Assembly (NCBI RefSeq): GCF_025629245.1
Contig: NZ_JANZXN010000060.1
Span: 62,001-126,000 of the forward strand
Source of the DNA: Natronobiforma cellulositropha
GTDB taxonomy: Archaea > Halobacteriota > Halobacteria > Halobacteriales > Natrialbaceae
DNA length: 64,000 bases
Direction: 5' to 3'
Positions 43,836-54,184 of the stretch are shown here, piece after piece. Both the position numbers and the translations under genes were made by a program. The number at the start of each line of letters is the position of its first letter. The stretch's first letter is position 1. Under the pieces are notes generated by a model that was given only the letters and a program-made list of their open reading frames with translations, was not told the DNA's origin and did no database searches.

Positions 43836-44843
43836 TCAGGCGTCGTCCTCACCGCTCTCGTCGTCTTCGTCGCTCTCCTCGTCGTCCTCACCGCTCTCGT
43901 CGTCACCCTCGTCTTCGTCACCGCTCTCCTCGTCGTCACTCTCGTCAGCCTCGTCCTCGTCGTCCGCCTCACCCGGCGGTCCGGCGTGTGCAGGCGGGCC
44001 ACGGCGGTCGTCACCGTCGTCGTCATCCCCCGGTGGTCCCGCGTGGGCGGGCGGGCCGCGTCGGTCGGCGTCGCCCTCACCGGGTGGGCCAGCGTGGGCC
44101 GGTGGACCGGCGTGGGCCGGTGCGTTCCCGGGGTTGTGCTCGAGGACGAACGACGCCACGGCGATGCCGCGCGGTTCGTCACCCGTCTCGAGCTGGGCGA
44201 CGAACTGACTGACGAGCGCACCGAAGTTCTCGACTTCCTCGGCCGCCTCGAGCGTCGCCGTTGTCTCCGCGCTCGCGTTCTCGTGGCTCGCAGTGAGCGC
44301 GACGGTCACCGTCTCGCTGGGTGACTCGAGGGTGACCTGTCCGTTTGCGTCGGTCAGGTACGACCCCGTGCCCGCGTAGGAGTCGTTCTCGTCGACAGCG
44401 ACCTCGAGCGTCGCGTCCGCGACCGGTTCACCGTCGGTGACGGTCACCACGACGCCATCCGTCTGGGAGACGGTGATCGAGAGGTCGCGCTCACCCTCGA
44501 GTGTCACCGTCCGCTCGCCGGTTGCGTCTCCGGCGGTCGCCTCGAACGTGACCGTGCGAGTCTCGCTCGGCGGCTCGAGCGTGACCTCGCCGTCGGCGTC
44601 GGTCTCCCCGACGAAGACGGTCTCGCTCGAGTCGTTCGTCGCGGCCGTCGCGCTCACGCTCGCGTTCTCGACCGGGTCGCCGTCGGCCGTCACCGAGACG
44701 ATCACGAGGTCGTCAGTCTCGGTAACGTCGACCTCGAGCGTCGCGTTGCTCGCGTCGGCTGCGGCTCCGGTCCCCGACAGTGCCAGGACACACAGCACCG
44801 CCAGGGCCACTCCTGCGCTCAGTAGTCGGTAGCGTCTCATCAC
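43836..44843 (-). CDS. Secreted protein with Ig-like units, Gly-Pro-His repeats and acidic tail
   Basis: 335 residues. Sec-type signal (LLSAGVALAVLCVLALSGTG, then AAADAS). Residues about 33-205 form two to three related beta-rich units with repeating DADGEVTLEPPSETRTVTF and DANGQVTLESPSETVTVAL strings, resembling carboxypeptidase-regulatory or Ig-like domains. Then comes a repeat zone of GPPAHAGPPG units (four, some partial) and a 45-residue Asp/Glu/Ser tail. No anchor. Extracellular; function unknown. An ATG one codon inside is an alternative start. Confidence 0.8.
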   Translation of the reverse strand: MMRRYRLLSAGVALAVLCVLALSGTGAAADASNATLEVDVTETDDLVIVSVTADGDPVENASVSATAATNDSSETVFVGETDADGEVTLEPPSETRTVTFEATAGDATGERTVTLEGERDLSITVSQTDGVVVTVTDGEPVADATLEVAVDENDSYAGTGSYLTDANGQVTLESPSETVTVALTASHENASAETTATLEAAEEVENFGALVSQFVAQLETGDEPRGIAVASFVLEHNPGNAPAHAGPPAHAGPPGEGDADRRGPPAHAGPPGDDDDGDDRRGPPAHAGPPGEADDEDEADESDDEESGDEDEGDDESGEDDEESDEDDESGEDDA

Positions 44844-45012
44844 GGCTCAGCGTTCACGGTCTCGAGGATAAACCCCCGCCGTGGTTCGCCCCGTTCGAAC
44901 GGGTCACAGCGGGCGGAGAATCGTTTAGAGCGTTTATCAGGCGCGCAGGTCGTTCAAGAGATCGTGAGTGTCACGGTTGCCGATCAGTCTCGGTCGACGC
45001 AATCGACTGGCT

Positions 45013-46308
45013 TCACTCGACGCGGTCGGTCAGTGCGTGGGCGTGCTCGCGTGCGCGCTCGAGCACCGCTTCCTCCTCGAGCGTCAACACCTCGCGCTCG
45101 CGCATGAGCACCTGTCCGTCACAGACGGTGTGGCGAACGTCGGCGGCGGCGGCCGCGTAGGCGAGGTGGCTGACGAGGTCGTGGGCGGGCGTCAGGTGCG
45201 GTTTCTCGAGGTCGACCACCGCGAGGTCGGCGGGCGCACCGGGTTCGAGGCGGCCGCTCTCGAGACCGATGGCGTCGGCGCTGCCCCGGGTGAGCATCTC
45301 GACGACCGCGGGGGCGGAGACGGCGCTCGCGTCGTCGGCGGCGAGTTTGCCGATCATCGCGGCGTCGCGTGCCTCGTCGAGCAGCGAGAGGTCGTTGTTC
45401 GAGGCCGCGCCGTCGGTGCCGAGACCGACCGTGACCCCGGCGTCGAGCAAGCGCTGGACGGGAGCCATCCCGCTCGCGAGCTTCGTGTTCGAGGCCGGAC
45501 AGTGGATCACACCCACTCCCGTCTCGGCGAGGAGGGCGATCTCGGTCTCGTCGACGTGGACGCCGTGGGCGACGAAGTCGCCGGACTCGAGCATGCCACG
45601 GTCGGCGGCGTACTCGAGCGGGCGAACGCCGTGTTCCTCGACGATGGGGTCGACCTCGTGGACCGTCTCGTTCGCGTGGTAGTGGATCGGAACGCCCGCC
45701 TCGCGCGCTTTCGGGACGTACTCCTCGAGATAGGTCTCCTCGACGGTCGTCAGCGAGTGGGGCATGAACGCCGTCGAGATGCGCCCGTCGGCCGCGCCGT
45801 CGAACTCGCGGGCGACCGCGAGGCTCTCTTCGGTGTCGGCGCGCGCGTCCGCTTCCTCCTTCCCGACCGTGATCGTCGCGTGGCCGAGTCGGGCGCGAAG
45901 CCCCGACTCCTCGACTGCGGCCGCGATCGACGGCACCTCGAAGTACATGTCGGCGAACGCCGTCGTCCCGGATTTGATCATCTCGAGCGCCCCGAGTTCC
46001 GTGCCGACGCGGATGTCCTCGGGGGTGAGCGCCGCTTCGGCGGGCCAGACGTCCTCGCGGAGCCACGACTCGAGCGGTTTGTCGTCGGCGTAGCCGCGTA
46101 AGAGCGTCATCGCGACGTGACAGTGGCCGTTGACGAAGCCGGGGGTGACGAGATCGCCGCGCGCGTCGAGCACCTCGTCGCCGTCGGCTTCCAGGTCGGG
46201 ACCGATCTCGAGGATCTCGCCCGCGTCGGTGTCGATCAGTACGTCCGCCGTCTCGACGGTCAGGTCGGGAGTGAGCACCTGGCCGCCGACGACCGAGAGC
46301 GTCTGCAT
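45013..46308 (-). CDS. dadD: 5'-deoxyadenosine / S-adenosylhomocysteine / methylthioadenosine deaminase
   Basis: 431 residues from MQTLSVVGGQVLTPDLTVE. Amidohydrolase metal ligands: GHCHVAM, HYHANE, HGVHVD and GTDGAASNND. The family deaminates 5'-modified adenosines to inosine forms. Close to ahcY, separated by one gene, so a SAH to S-inosylhomocysteine route is plausible here. A longer start at 46338 overlaps the neighbour and is rejected. Confidence 0.88.
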   Translation of the reverse strand: MQTLSVVGGQVLTPDLTVETADVLIDTDAGEILEIGPDLEADGDEVLDARGDLVTPGFVNGHCHVAMTLLRGYADDKPLESWLREDVWPAEAALTPEDIRVGTELGALEMIKSGTTAFADMYFEVPSIAAAVEESGLRARLGHATITVGKEEADARADTEESLAVAREFDGAADGRISTAFMPHSLTTVEETYLEEYVPKAREAGVPIHYHANETVHEVDPIVEEHGVRPLEYAADRGMLESGDFVAHGVHVDETEIALLAETGVGVIHCPASNTKLASGMAPVQRLLDAGVTVGLGTDGAASNNDLSLLDEARDAAMIGKLAADDASAVSAPAVVEMLTRGSADAIGLESGRLEPGAPADLAVVDLEKPHLTPAHDLVSHLAYAAAAADVRHTVCDGQVLMREREVLTLEEEAVLERAREHAHALTDRVE

Positions 46309-46334
46309 GGCGGGCGCTTCGCCGCCTCGGGGCG

Positions 46335-47144
46335 TCAATCTGGCGACTCGCGCTTTCGCGGCTCACACCGCCAGTAGCCCGCCCGTTCGGCGACGGTGTA
46401 GGCGAGCGAGTCGAGCACCGCCCGCGTCTCCCCGGGAACGTCGCCCGACAGCCCCGCCTCGTGGACCTCGACGAAGAGCGTCGGCCGGTAGCGCTCGAGC
46501 GTCTCGCGCGCACCGCGGAGGACGGCGGGGGCCGCCCCCTCGACGTCGACTTTTACGAAGTCCGGCGGCGGCAGTTGGGATGCGAGGTCGTCGAGGCGAA
46601 CGCAGGGAACCTCGAGAACGGTCTCGACGCGCGCCCCGAAGCGGCGGGCGCTCGCCGCGTCGAACCCGGAGAGTTCGGGCAGCGAGGAGACGTAGAACGG
46701 GCGGGTGGGTGGGCGGCCGCCATCGCGAGTGGCGACGCCTCGAGCGTCGCCGACGCCACAGGGGACGACCCGAATCTGCGATTCGAGACCGTTCAGCCGG
46801 ACGTTGGTACGGAGGCGCTCGAGTGCCACCGGCGAGGGTTCGACCGCCACGACCTGCCGCTCGTGAGCACTGCTCGCCAGTGCGAGCGCGTAGATACCGA
46901 CGTTCGCCCCGAGGTCGAAGACGACCGCACGGGGGCCGCAGGCGGCGAGTTCGGCGAGCATCGCGTCGCTGCGGTGGCGGGTGAGGAGTTCGTAGCTCCG
47001 GATCGGCCCACCAGCGGTGTCGGCCCGGCGAGCGAGGAGTTCCTGTTCGTAGTTGTAGCCGACGAGTCGGTCGTAGGCGGCGTGGCCGAGCGCGAGGGCG
47101 CGGCTGCGAACGCGGCGGGCGAACGCGAGACGGCGGCGGTCCAC
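46335..47144 (-). CDS. FkbM family methyltransferase
   Basis: 269 residues from a GTG at 47144. SAM-binding AVVFDLGANVGIYALALAS, then VVAVEPSPVALERLRTNVRL, and the FkbM region LPPPDFVKVDVEGAAPAVLR and TLFVEVHEAGLSG. Members O-methylate sugars and other acceptors, often in glycan or surface-polysaccharide modification. The frame continues open upstream to 48080, antisense to the divergent kinase gene; that part is not protein-like. The start is the least certain part of this call. Confidence 0.82.
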   Translation of the reverse strand: MDRRRLAFARRVRSRALALGHAAYDRLVGYNYEQELLARRADTAGGPIRSYELLTRHRSDAMLAELAACGPRAVVFDLGANVGIYALALASSAHERQVVAVEPSPVALERLRTNVRLNGLESQIRVVPCGVGDARGVATRDGGRPPTRPFYVSSLPELSGFDAASARRFGARVETVLEVPCVRLDDLASQLPPPDFVKVDVEGAAPAVLRGARETLERYRPTLFVEVHEAGLSGDVPGETRAVLDSLAYTVAERAGYWRCEPRKRESPD

Positions 47145-47264
47145 ACGGGAGCCGACGGCGAACGCACCGATTCGAGTTTCGGCGCGTCTCAGCCGGTGAG
47201 AGCCTACTCTCGAGCGCCGGGAGGCTCCCGAAGGCGTACCCGTCCCGGCGTCGCCAGTAGCGTC

Positions 47265-48248
47265 GTGTGCCGACGGCCAGTCCCGGCGGCGGACCCAGAG
47301 CACGTCTACGAGGAGATCGCTCGCACGGCGCTCGAGACGGAACTCCGCGGCGTCCGTCGGCTCGCGGGTGGAGCGCTCGCCGACACCTCGCTGCTCGAGC
47401 TCGCTGGCGACCCGGCGCGCGTCGTGTGCAAGCGCGGTGGAGCGAGCGTCTGGAGCGGCGACGTGATCGAACCGCTCGTCGTCTCGCTCGTCGGGCGCGA
47501 GAGCGCGCTTCCGGTCCCGACGGTGCTCGCCAGCGGCGCGGTTCGGTGGCCGGCGGGGGCCAAACGCGGGCGAGCGACACACGAGCGCTTCGCGTGCTAC
47601 TCGGTCTGTGTGGGGCGCACACCAGAGCCGTACCGCGACCTCGAGCCGCCCGTCCTCCGTCGCCTCGTCGTCGACGCCGGGCGGCTGCTCGGCGCGCTGC
47701 ACGCGGCGAATCCGGGCGGCTTCGAGGAGGTTGGGGCGCTCGCGCGCAGTGAGGGTGGACTGTGTCTCGTCGAGCCGTGTGGGTGGCACGCCCTCGATCC
47801 AGGGCCACTCGGCCGGGCGCTCGGGGCGTGGCTCGGCCTCCCGCTCGCCGGTGAGGAGGGCGCGCGGCCCGTTCTCGACCACGGCGACTACCGCCCCGGA
47901 AACGTGCTGGCCGACGAGCGCGGGGCGATCACCGCCGTCCTCGACTGGGGCAACGCCCACGTCACGACGGCGGGCTACGCGCTCGCGCGCGCCGAAGCGG
48001 GGTTCGTCGACCGCCACCGGGTTGGACGAGGGGGGCGACGGCGACTCAGGCACGTCTTCCGAGCAGGCTACGCCAACCACGCGCCGCTACCCGACGGGTT
48101 CGAGCGCCTGGCACCGCGGTACAAGGCGCTGTGGCTCGCCCAGTCGCTGGCGAACTACGCACGGGTCGCCCGCAGCCGGGACGGGAGAACAGCCCTGCGC
48201 CGCCAGCTCGAGTCGGCGCTCGAGCGCGCCCGACACCTGCACCGATGA
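47265..48248 (+). CDS. Phosphotransferase of the aminoglycoside/choline kinase type
   Basis: 327 residues from a GTG at 47265. Kinase-like fold: ATP-binding lobe with lysine in RVVCKRGGAS, then VLDHGDYRPGNVLADE (catalytic D in H-G-D-x-R-x-x-N) and ITAVLDWGNAH (metal-binding D). Such enzymes phosphorylate small molecules or sugars; the substrate cannot be read. It is divergent from the FkbM gene with 120 bases between, and precedes the SpoIIM-type gene by 44 bases. Confidence 0.82.
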   Translation: MCRRPVPAADPEHVYEEIARTALETELRGVRRLAGGALADTSLLELAGDPARVVCKRGGASVWSGDVIEPLVVSLVGRESALPVPTVLASGAVRWPAGAKRGRATHERFACYSVCVGRTPEPYRDLEPPVLRRLVVDAGRLLGALHAANPGGFEEVGALARSEGGLCLVEPCGWHALDPGPLGRALGAWLGLPLAGEEGARPVLDHGDYRPGNVLADERGAITAVLDWGNAHVTTAGYALARAEAGFVDRHRVGRGGRRRLRHVFRAGYANHAPLPDGFERLAPRYKALWLAQSLANYARVARSRDGRTALRRQLESALERARHLHR

Positions 48249-48292
48249 CGCGAGTCAGCGGATTTATCGGTGGCTCGAGAGAACGAACGGGC

Positions 48293-49069
48293 ATGAACGA
48301 TCCACTGAGAGGGGAGCGTGCGTGGCCGCCGTTCGCGCTCGTGCTGGCGGTGGTCGCCGTCTCGAGCGGCGTCGTCGGGTGGTACACCGCCGACTCGGCC
48401 GCCGTCGCGCTCGGTGCCACGGTCACGGCGGCCGCGCTCGTCGCCGTCGGTGTTCGCGCCCCGGGCGCGCTCGCAGCGGCGTGGCGCGAGCATCGCCCCT
48501 ACGTCGGCTTCGCGACGGGCCTGTTCGCCGCGGGTGCCGTCTTCGGCGTCCTCCTCTTTCTCGCGGGCGTCGACCTGGTCGACGTCTTCCTCGAGTTACT
48601 CGAAGAGGAGTTCGGCCCGCTCGAGGAGGGCGAACCCGGAGACGAGCTGGCGCTCGAGGTGACGGCGGGCTTTTTCATCGCCCAGAACACGCCGCCGTTT
48701 CTCCTCTCGATCTTCGGGGCGGTGACGGTCGGCGTGCTGACGCTGGTAATCATGGTGATCAACGGAATTCTCGTCGGAAACGTCGTGGTCTCCGTCGGCG
48801 GCGACGTCGGTTTCGCGATCGTCATCGCCTCGATCGTCCCCCACGGCATCTTCGAACTGCCCGCGCTGTTCGTCGCCGCAGGCGTCGGCTTCCGCCTCCT
48901 CCACCGGTTCGTCCAGCGGGTCACCGGCGCGCGCGAGGCGTTCGTGACGAAATCCTCCCTCTACCGGACGGGCGTCTTCGTCTGCTTCGCGTGGCTCGTC
49001 CTCGTCCTCGCCGCGTTCGTCGAGGCCTACGTGACGCTCTGGCTCGTCGACCTGCTCTTCGGGAGCTAG
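48293..49069 (+). CDS. SpoIIM/DUF95 family membrane protein
   Basis: 258 residues, about six membrane helices. The family signature is in [20 protein letters not shown] and [19 protein letters not shown] (seen here as [17 protein letters not shown]). Stage II sporulation M homologues are widespread in non-sporulating prokaryotes with no settled role. The stop shares a CTAG tetranucleotide with the stop of the converging copA. Confidence 0.85.
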   Translation: MNDPLRGERAWPPFALVLAVVAVSSGVVGWYTADSAAVALGATVTAAALVAVGVRAPGALAAAWREHRPYVGFATGLFAAGAVFGVLLFLAGVDLVDVFLELLEEEFGPLEEGEPGDELALEVTAGFFIAQNTPPFLLSIFGAVTVGVLTLVIMVINGILVGNVVVSVGGDVGFAIVIASIVPHGIFELPALFVAAGVGFRLLHRFVQRVTGAREAFVTKSSLYRTGVFVCFAWLVLVLAAFVEAYVTLWLVDLLFGS

Positions 49070-51678
49070 CCGAGGCGAGCGCGCAGCCACACGAACGGCC
49101 GGACGAGCGCCGGACGGTACGCCTCGTGGGGATCGTACGCCGCGAACGCCAGACTGTTCCCCATCACGCTCACGCTCGAGCCAGCCATCGCGAGACCGGC
49201 GAGCGCGGGGTTGAGCAGGCCGAGCGAGGCCACCGGAATGAGCGTCGCGTTGTAGGCGAACGCCCAGAAGAGGTTCTGACGAACCTTCGAGATGGTCGCC
49301 TCGGAGACGTAGACGGCCTTGAGCACGTCCGCCGGGTCGTCGCGCAGCAGCGTCACGTCGGCCGACTCGATGGCCACGTCGGTGCCCGAACCGATGGCGA
49401 CGCCGACGTGGGCCGCCGTGAGCGCCGGTGCGTCGTTGACGCCGTCGCCGACCATCATCACGCGCGTGCCGTCCGCCTGGAGGGTCTCGACGTGGTCCGC
49501 CTTCTCCTCCGGGAAGACCCCCGCACGGACGTTCGCGGGGTCGATACCGACCGACTCGGCGACCGCGCGGGCGGTCCGCTCGTTGTCACCCGTCAACATC
49601 ACCACCTCGGTCCCCCGTCCGCGGAGCGCCGCCACCGTCTCACGGGCGCTCTCGCGCACCTCGTCCGCGACCGCGAGCACGCCCACGAGGTCGCCCTCGA
49701 CGGCGACCAGCACCGCCGTCTTCCCCTCGCGCTCGAGGCGCTCGAGCGTCGCCGACGCCGGTTCGGGGTCGATACCTGCCTCCGAGAGCAGTTCCCGGCG
49801 GCCGACGAGGACGCTCCCGCGGTCTGTCTCGGCGCGCACGCCGTGGCCGGGGACGTTCTCGAACGTCTCGAGGTCGCCCACCTCGAGACCGCGCTCGCGA
49901 GCCCCCTCGACGACGGCGCGCGCGATGGGGTGTTCGGAGCCGGATTCCGCCGTCGCTCCGGCGGCGAGGGCGAGCGACTCGAGCGGTTCGGCGCTCTCGA
50001 GTGTGCTCGCGCCGCCGTCGGCCGCCGTCTCGCCGCCGTCGGGTTCGGCGCGTACGGCCACGACGTCGGTCAGGGCCATCTCGCCGTGGGTCAGGGTGCC
50101 GGTCTTGTCGAAGACGACGGTGTCGACGCCGCGGACCTGCTCGAGGACGTCGCCGCCTTTGAAGAGGACGCCGTTGGTCGCCGCGAGTGTCGAACCGACC
50201 ATCGTCGCCGCGGGCGTCGCGAGTCCGAGCGCACAGGGACAGGCGATCAACAGCGCCGAGGCGAGGACGACCACCGCGAACTCGAGGACCGGCACGCCAC
50301 CGGCGACGGGACCGCCGCCGACCGGCTCGAGCAGCGGGAGCCAGGAGCCGACCCACGCAGAGACGCCGTAGAACGTCTCGGGAAACGCCAGCCAGAGCAG
50401 CGCCCAGACGGTCGCGTTGACGATCACCGCGGGGACGAAGTAGGCGCTCACCCGGTCGACCAGCCGCTGGATCTCCGGCTGGCGTGACTGGGCCTCCTTG
50501 ACGCGCTCGACGATCTGCTGGATCGCCGTCTCGGAGCCGACGCGGGTCGCCTCCACCAGCAAGAGACCGTTCTCGTTGATCGTCGCACCGACGACCTCGT
50601 CGCCCACTCCCTTCTCGACGGGCACCGACTCGCCGGTGAGCATCGACTCGTCGACGGCGCTCTCCCCCTCGAGCACCACGCCGTCGACCGGAATCTTCTC
50701 GCCCGGACGCACCCGGAGGTGGTCGCCGACGCGGACCTCCTCGAGCGCGAGCGCGACCTCCTCGCCGTCGCGGACGACGGCCGCCTCGTCGGCTTCCATC
50801 TCGAGCAGTTCCCGCAGCGCGTTACCCGCGCGGGCTTTCGAGCGGACCTCGAGCCAGTTGCCGAGCGTGATGAACCAGAGGATGAAGGCGACGGCCTCGA
50901 AGTAGAGCCCGCCGGTGACGACGCCGAGGAGGACTGCGCTGCTGTAGACGTAGCCCGCCGAGGTCCCGACGGCGACGAGCGTGTCCATGTTCGCCCGGCG
51001 GTCGTGGGCGAACGCCCGGTACGCCCCCCGGAGGAACTCGCGGCCGAGCGTCGCCATCAGGAGCGTCGCGAGGGCGAACTGGCCCCACTGCGCCCAGGTC
51101 GCGTGGTGGAGGACGTCGAAGACGCCGAACAGCATCGCGATCATGACCGGGACGAACGGCAGCGTCAGCAGGCCGCCGCCGATCACGAGACGGCGCTGGC
51201 GGGCGAGTTCGCGCTCGACGGCGCGCTCGCGGCCGCTCTCACCCCCGTCTGCGGTCTCCTCGCGAACGAGGTCGTAGCCCGCCGCCTCGATGGCGTCGTA
51301 GATGGCGGGGAGCGAGGCGTCGGCCGGGTTGTAGGTCACGCGTGCCTCGTCGGCCGCGAAGTTCACGTCCGCGCGGACGACCCCCGGCACCGACTCGAGC
51401 GCCTCGCCGACCGCGGTCGAACAGGTCGAACACGACATCCCGAGGACGGCAACCGACGCCGACACCGACTCGGCCTCGTAGCCCGCCGCCGCGATGGCGT
51501 CGTAGATGTCCTCGAGCGAGGTTCGCTCTGGGTCGTAGGCGACGACCGCCTCGTCGGTCGCGTAGTTCGCACTCACCTCGGAGACTCCCTCGAGTGCCGA
51601 GACCGCCGTCTCGACGCTCCCCGAACAGGTCGCACACGACATGCCCGTAATCTCGAGGTGGGCGCGTCTTTGGGTCAT
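49066..51678 (-). CDS. copA: Copper-exporting P-type ATPase
   Basis: 870 residues. Two N-terminal heavy-metal-associated domains with GMSCATC and GMSCSTC copper sites (the second around 80-85). Then eight membrane helices, TGESVPV in the actuator domain, the CPC membrane metal site in [13 protein letters not shown], the phosphorylated aspartate D524 in [18 protein letters not shown] with its HP dipeptide, and [10 protein letters not shown]. It pumps Cu(I) out of the cytosol. A copper chaperone or regulator gene is not adjacent. The two copper domains argue for copper over zinc or cadmium. Confidence 0.94.
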   Translation of the reverse strand: MTQRRAHLEITGMSCATCSGSVETAVSALEGVSEVSANYATDEAVVAYDPERTSLEDIYDAIAAAGYEAESVSASVAVLGMSCSTCSTAVGEALESVPGVVRADVNFAADEARVTYNPADASLPAIYDAIEAAGYDLVREETADGGESGRERAVERELARQRRLVIGGGLLTLPFVPVMIAMLFGVFDVLHHATWAQWGQFALATLLMATLGREFLRGAYRAFAHDRRANMDTLVAVGTSAGYVYSSAVLLGVVTGGLYFEAVAFILWFITLGNWLEVRSKARAGNALRELLEMEADEAAVVRDGEEVALALEEVRVGDHLRVRPGEKIPVDGVVLEGESAVDESMLTGESVPVEKGVGDEVVGATINENGLLLVEATRVGSETAIQQIVERVKEAQSRQPEIQRLVDRVSAYFVPAVIVNATVWALLWLAFPETFYGVSAWVGSWLPLLEPVGGGPVAGGVPVLEFAVVVLASALLIACPCALGLATPAATMVGSTLAATNGVLFKGGDVLEQVRGVDTVVFDKTGTLTHGEMALTDVVAVRAEPDGGETAADGGASTLESAEPLESLALAAGATAESGSEHPIARAVVEGARERGLEVGDLETFENVPGHGVRAETDRGSVLVGRRELLSEAGIDPEPASATLERLEREGKTAVLVAVEGDLVGVLAVADEVRESARETVAALRGRGTEVVMLTGDNERTARAVAESVGIDPANVRAGVFPEEKADHVETLQADGTRVMMVGDGVNDAPALTAAHVGVAIGSGTDVAIESADVTLLRDDPADVLKAVYVSEATISKVRQNLFWAFAYNATLIPVASLGLLNPALAGLAMAGSSVSVMGNSLAFAAYDPHEAYRPALVRPFVWLRARLG

Positions 51679-51892
51679 ACCAGATACTACGGGCTACCCG
51701 TTCATGCGAGTTGTGCCTTAGAATGTTCGGGTGGTTCACTACGAGTTTTCGAAAATAAGTCGAATGAGGGGTTTTGGTCTCACCTCGAGAGCGTCACGGC
51801 CGCGCTCGGGGCGTGACACACCGTCCACACGCCACGAGGCGGACTCGAGCGGATGGAAAGACAGTTCCCACCCGCGCCCGAACGGTCGGCAA

Positions 51893-52747
51893 ATGCGAAT
51901 CGCCGTCCCCAACAAGGGCCGCCTGCACCAACCCACGATCGACCTCCTGGAACGGGCGGGACTCCACCTCGAGAACGGCGCGGACCGGAAACTCTACGCC
52001 GAGACGGTCGACCCCGACGTGACCGTCCTCTTCGCGCGCGCGGCGGACATCCCGGAGTACATCGCAGACGGCGCGGCCGACGTCGGCATCACCGGTCTCG
52101 ACCAGGTCAGAGAGAGCGCGAGCGACCGGATCGAGAGCCTCCTCGACCTCGAGTTCGGCCGCTGTCGCCTCGTCCTCGCCGCGCCCGAAGACGGCGAGAT
52201 CGCCACGAGTGCGGATCTCGAGGGAGCGACCGTCGCCACCGAGTTTCCGACGATCACCCGGGAGTACTTCGCCGACGCGGGCGTCTCCGCGGAGGTGATC
52301 GAGGTGACCGGTGCGACCGAACTCACCCCCTACGTCGACATGGCCGACGCCATCGTCGACATCACCAGCACGGGGACGACCCTGAAGGTGAACCGGCTGG
52401 CAATCGTCGACGAGGTGCTCTCGAGTTCCGTCCAGCTCTTCGCCCGCGAGGACGTCGTCGGGGACGCCAAAGTCGGCGAGATCGCGACCGCGCTCTCGTC
52501 GGTGCTCGCCGCCGACGGCAAGCGCTACCTGATGATGAACGTCCCCCAGGACCAGCTCGAGGCGGTCCGTGAGGTGATCCCTGGACTCGGCGGGCCGACG
52601 ATCATGGACATCGCCAACGGCGAGGGCGAGGCGGTCGCCGTCCACGCCGTCGTCGACGAGCGCGACGTCTTCGAGACGATCACCCGCGTGAAAGAACGCG
52701 GCGCGAGCGGTATTCTGGTGACCGAGATCGAGCGCTTAGTCGAGTGA
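51893..52747 (+). CDS. hisG: ATP phosphoribosyltransferase, long form
   Basis: 284 residues from [19 protein letters not shown]. Catalytic region with [20 protein letters not shown] and [12 protein letters not shown] (PRPP-binding), followed by the C-terminal ACT-like regulatory domain ([32 protein letters not shown]). First step of histidine synthesis, feedback-inhibited by histidine. The long form needs no HisZ. No other his genes are adjacent. Confidence 0.95.
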   Translation: MRIAVPNKGRLHQPTIDLLERAGLHLENGADRKLYAETVDPDVTVLFARAADIPEYIADGAADVGITGLDQVRESASDRIESLLDLEFGRCRLVLAAPEDGEIATSADLEGATVATEFPTITREYFADAGVSAEVIEVTGATELTPYVDMADAIVDITSTGTTLKVNRLAIVDEVLSSSVQLFAREDVVGDAKVGEIATALSSVLAADGKRYLMMNVPQDQLEAVREVIPGLGGPTIMDIANGEGEAVAVHAVVDERDVFETITRVKERGASGILVTEIERLVE

Positions 52748-52793
52748 GCGCACGCCCGTACGGCGTGGCGCCGAGCCGTCGAGCGGGGCTGGC

Positions 52794-53231
52794 TCAGCCC
52801 GGTGCCTGTCCGAGCAAGTAGACGAGGTTGACGATGGTGAACCCGACCAGCAGCGCGACGGTGTAGTAGATCACCGTCACGAACACCGTCAGCTTGTGGC
52901 TCAGGTCGTAGACGACGTAGATCAGGACGTAGGCGACGACGACGGTGATGGCGGCGGTGATCGCCGGACCCGCCTGCTGGAGCATGAGCGCGAACAGCCC
53001 CAACACCGGCGCGACGCGAAACGCCCGCCCGACCGAGACGTCGCCGAGGACGTACCTCGCGGCGACGTGGAGCGTGACGCCGTAGAAGAGTGTCGCGAGC
53101 ACGAACGTGCCGAGGTAGGCGAAGACGCCGCCGGGTGCGGGTTCGACCACCTGAGCGAGCGACGGCTCGAGCGCCCCCACCGAGACTACCGTCGGGCCGA
53201 CTGCGAGGAGACCGCTCGAGCCAGGTGCCAT
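52794..53231 (-). CDS. Yip1-like membrane protein
   Basis: 145 residues with four to five membrane helices (YLGTFVLATLFYGVTLHVAA, VAPVLGLFALMLQQAGPAIT, VVVAYVLIYVVYDL, VIYYTVALLVGFTIVNLVYL). The layout resembles Yip1/DUF1282 proteins, but no sequence motif is decisive. Function unknown. Confidence 0.65.
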   Translation of the reverse strand: MAPGSSGLLAVGPTVVSVGALEPSLAQVVEPAPGGVFAYLGTFVLATLFYGVTLHVAARYVLGDVSVGRAFRVAPVLGLFALMLQQAGPAITAAITVVVAYVLIYVVYDLSHKLTVFVTVIYYTVALLVGFTIVNLVYLLGQAPG

Positions 53232-53442
53232 ACGTCGGCGCTTCGCACCGGGGAGGTTTGTGCCTACCGATACGCCTCACTCGAGTGCGTAAGGTGCCCG
53301 CTCGAGTCCGGACGGGAGACTCACTCGAGTGGACGGAGACGGCCGGTGCGGGTGCGCTCGAGATGGCACTCGCGCTCGTAGGCGGCGTGTGCAGTCGGGA
53401 GAACGAGATGCCCACGCGAGTGAGCCGGCGTCGGCGGTGACG

Positions 53443-54003
53443 CTACTCGAGTAAGCCGAGGTCCTCGAGTCGCGAGACGATCTTGTCGACGGCGTGTTCG
53501 GCGTCGACAGGCTGTTTGCCGCCGGTGATGACGAGTTTACCGGAGCCGAAGAGGAGCGCGACGACCTCGGGTTCGTCGAGGCGGTAGACGAGACCGGGGA
53601 ACTGTTCGGGTTCGTACTCGATGTTCTCGAGACCGAGACCGATGGCGATGGCGTTCAGGTTGAGGTTGCGCCCCAGGTCCGCGGAGGTGACGATGTTCTG
53701 GACGACGATTTCGGGATCGTCGTTGACCTGAATCTGGAGTTCGCGGAGCTTATCGAAGACGATACGGAGACTCTCGTGAACGTCGTCGGTGCTCTTCGCA
53801 CCGGTGCAGACGATCTTCCCCGAGCGGAAGATCAGTGCAGCGGATTTGGGGTTCTGAGTGCGGTACACGAGGCCAGGGAACTGTTCGGGGTCGTAGTCGG
53901 CCCCCTCTAAGTCCATCGCAACGCTCTGGAGATCGAGTTCCTGCCCGATGCCGGTCGACGCCACCACGTTTTCGATATTGATGGTGTCCTTCGGATCCGT
54001 CAT
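53443..54003 (-). CDS. tbp: TATA-box-binding protein
   Basis: 186 residues, two direct repeats of the saddle fold (about 8-95 and 99-186), each with a QFPGLVYR string and a phenylalanine-bearing stirrup loop (ALIFRSGKIVCTG, ALLFGSGKLVITG). It recruits TFB and RNA polymerase at promoters. Haloarchaea usually have several TBPs; this copy is full length and lies in a core region. Its own promoter carries strong AT elements. Confidence 0.96.
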   Translation of the reverse strand: MTDPKDTINIENVVASTGIGQELDLQSVAMDLEGADYDPEQFPGLVYRTQNPKSAALIFRSGKIVCTGAKSTDDVHESLRIVFDKLRELQIQVNDDPEIVVQNIVTSADLGRNLNLNAIAIGLGLENIEYEPEQFPGLVYRLDEPEVVALLFGSGKLVITGGKQPVDAEHAVDKIVSRLEDLGLLE

Positions 54004-54030
54004 AAGTCGCTTAAAAAGACGTATTTAAGG

Positions 54031-54039
54031 TTTATAAAG
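54031..54039 (-). promoter_or_regulatory. TATA box of tbp
   Basis: The + strand reads TTTATAAAG, 28-36 bases before the ATG at 54003, in an unusually AT-rich stretch (54011-54045). Confidence 0.6.
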
Positions 54040-54184
54040 CTTAGTGCTGTCGTCTGATCTATCCGGTACTCTGATCGTCCGCGAAGGCGACCAGCGCGCA
54101 CCCGCCGGTTCGCAGACCGGGTGTACACCCGCCCGCGCTCGAGAAAACGGTAGGCTCATACCTCGCGCGCGGCGACGGACGTGC

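Noticed and set aside
45119-46513. 464-codon - strand open frame in another phase of dadD
   Set aside because: Arg/Pro-rich shadow of dadD; no motifs.
47608-50487. 959-codon + strand open frame crossing the phosphotransferase, SpoIIM and copA
   Set aside because: It spans three recognised genes in the wrong frames and has no protein-like composition.
54044-54184. N-terminal extension of the tRNA G10 methyltransferase
   Set aside because: Lies in the tbp promoter region and lacks similarity to the THUMP-type N terminus; GTG at 54185 begins the family-like sequence.
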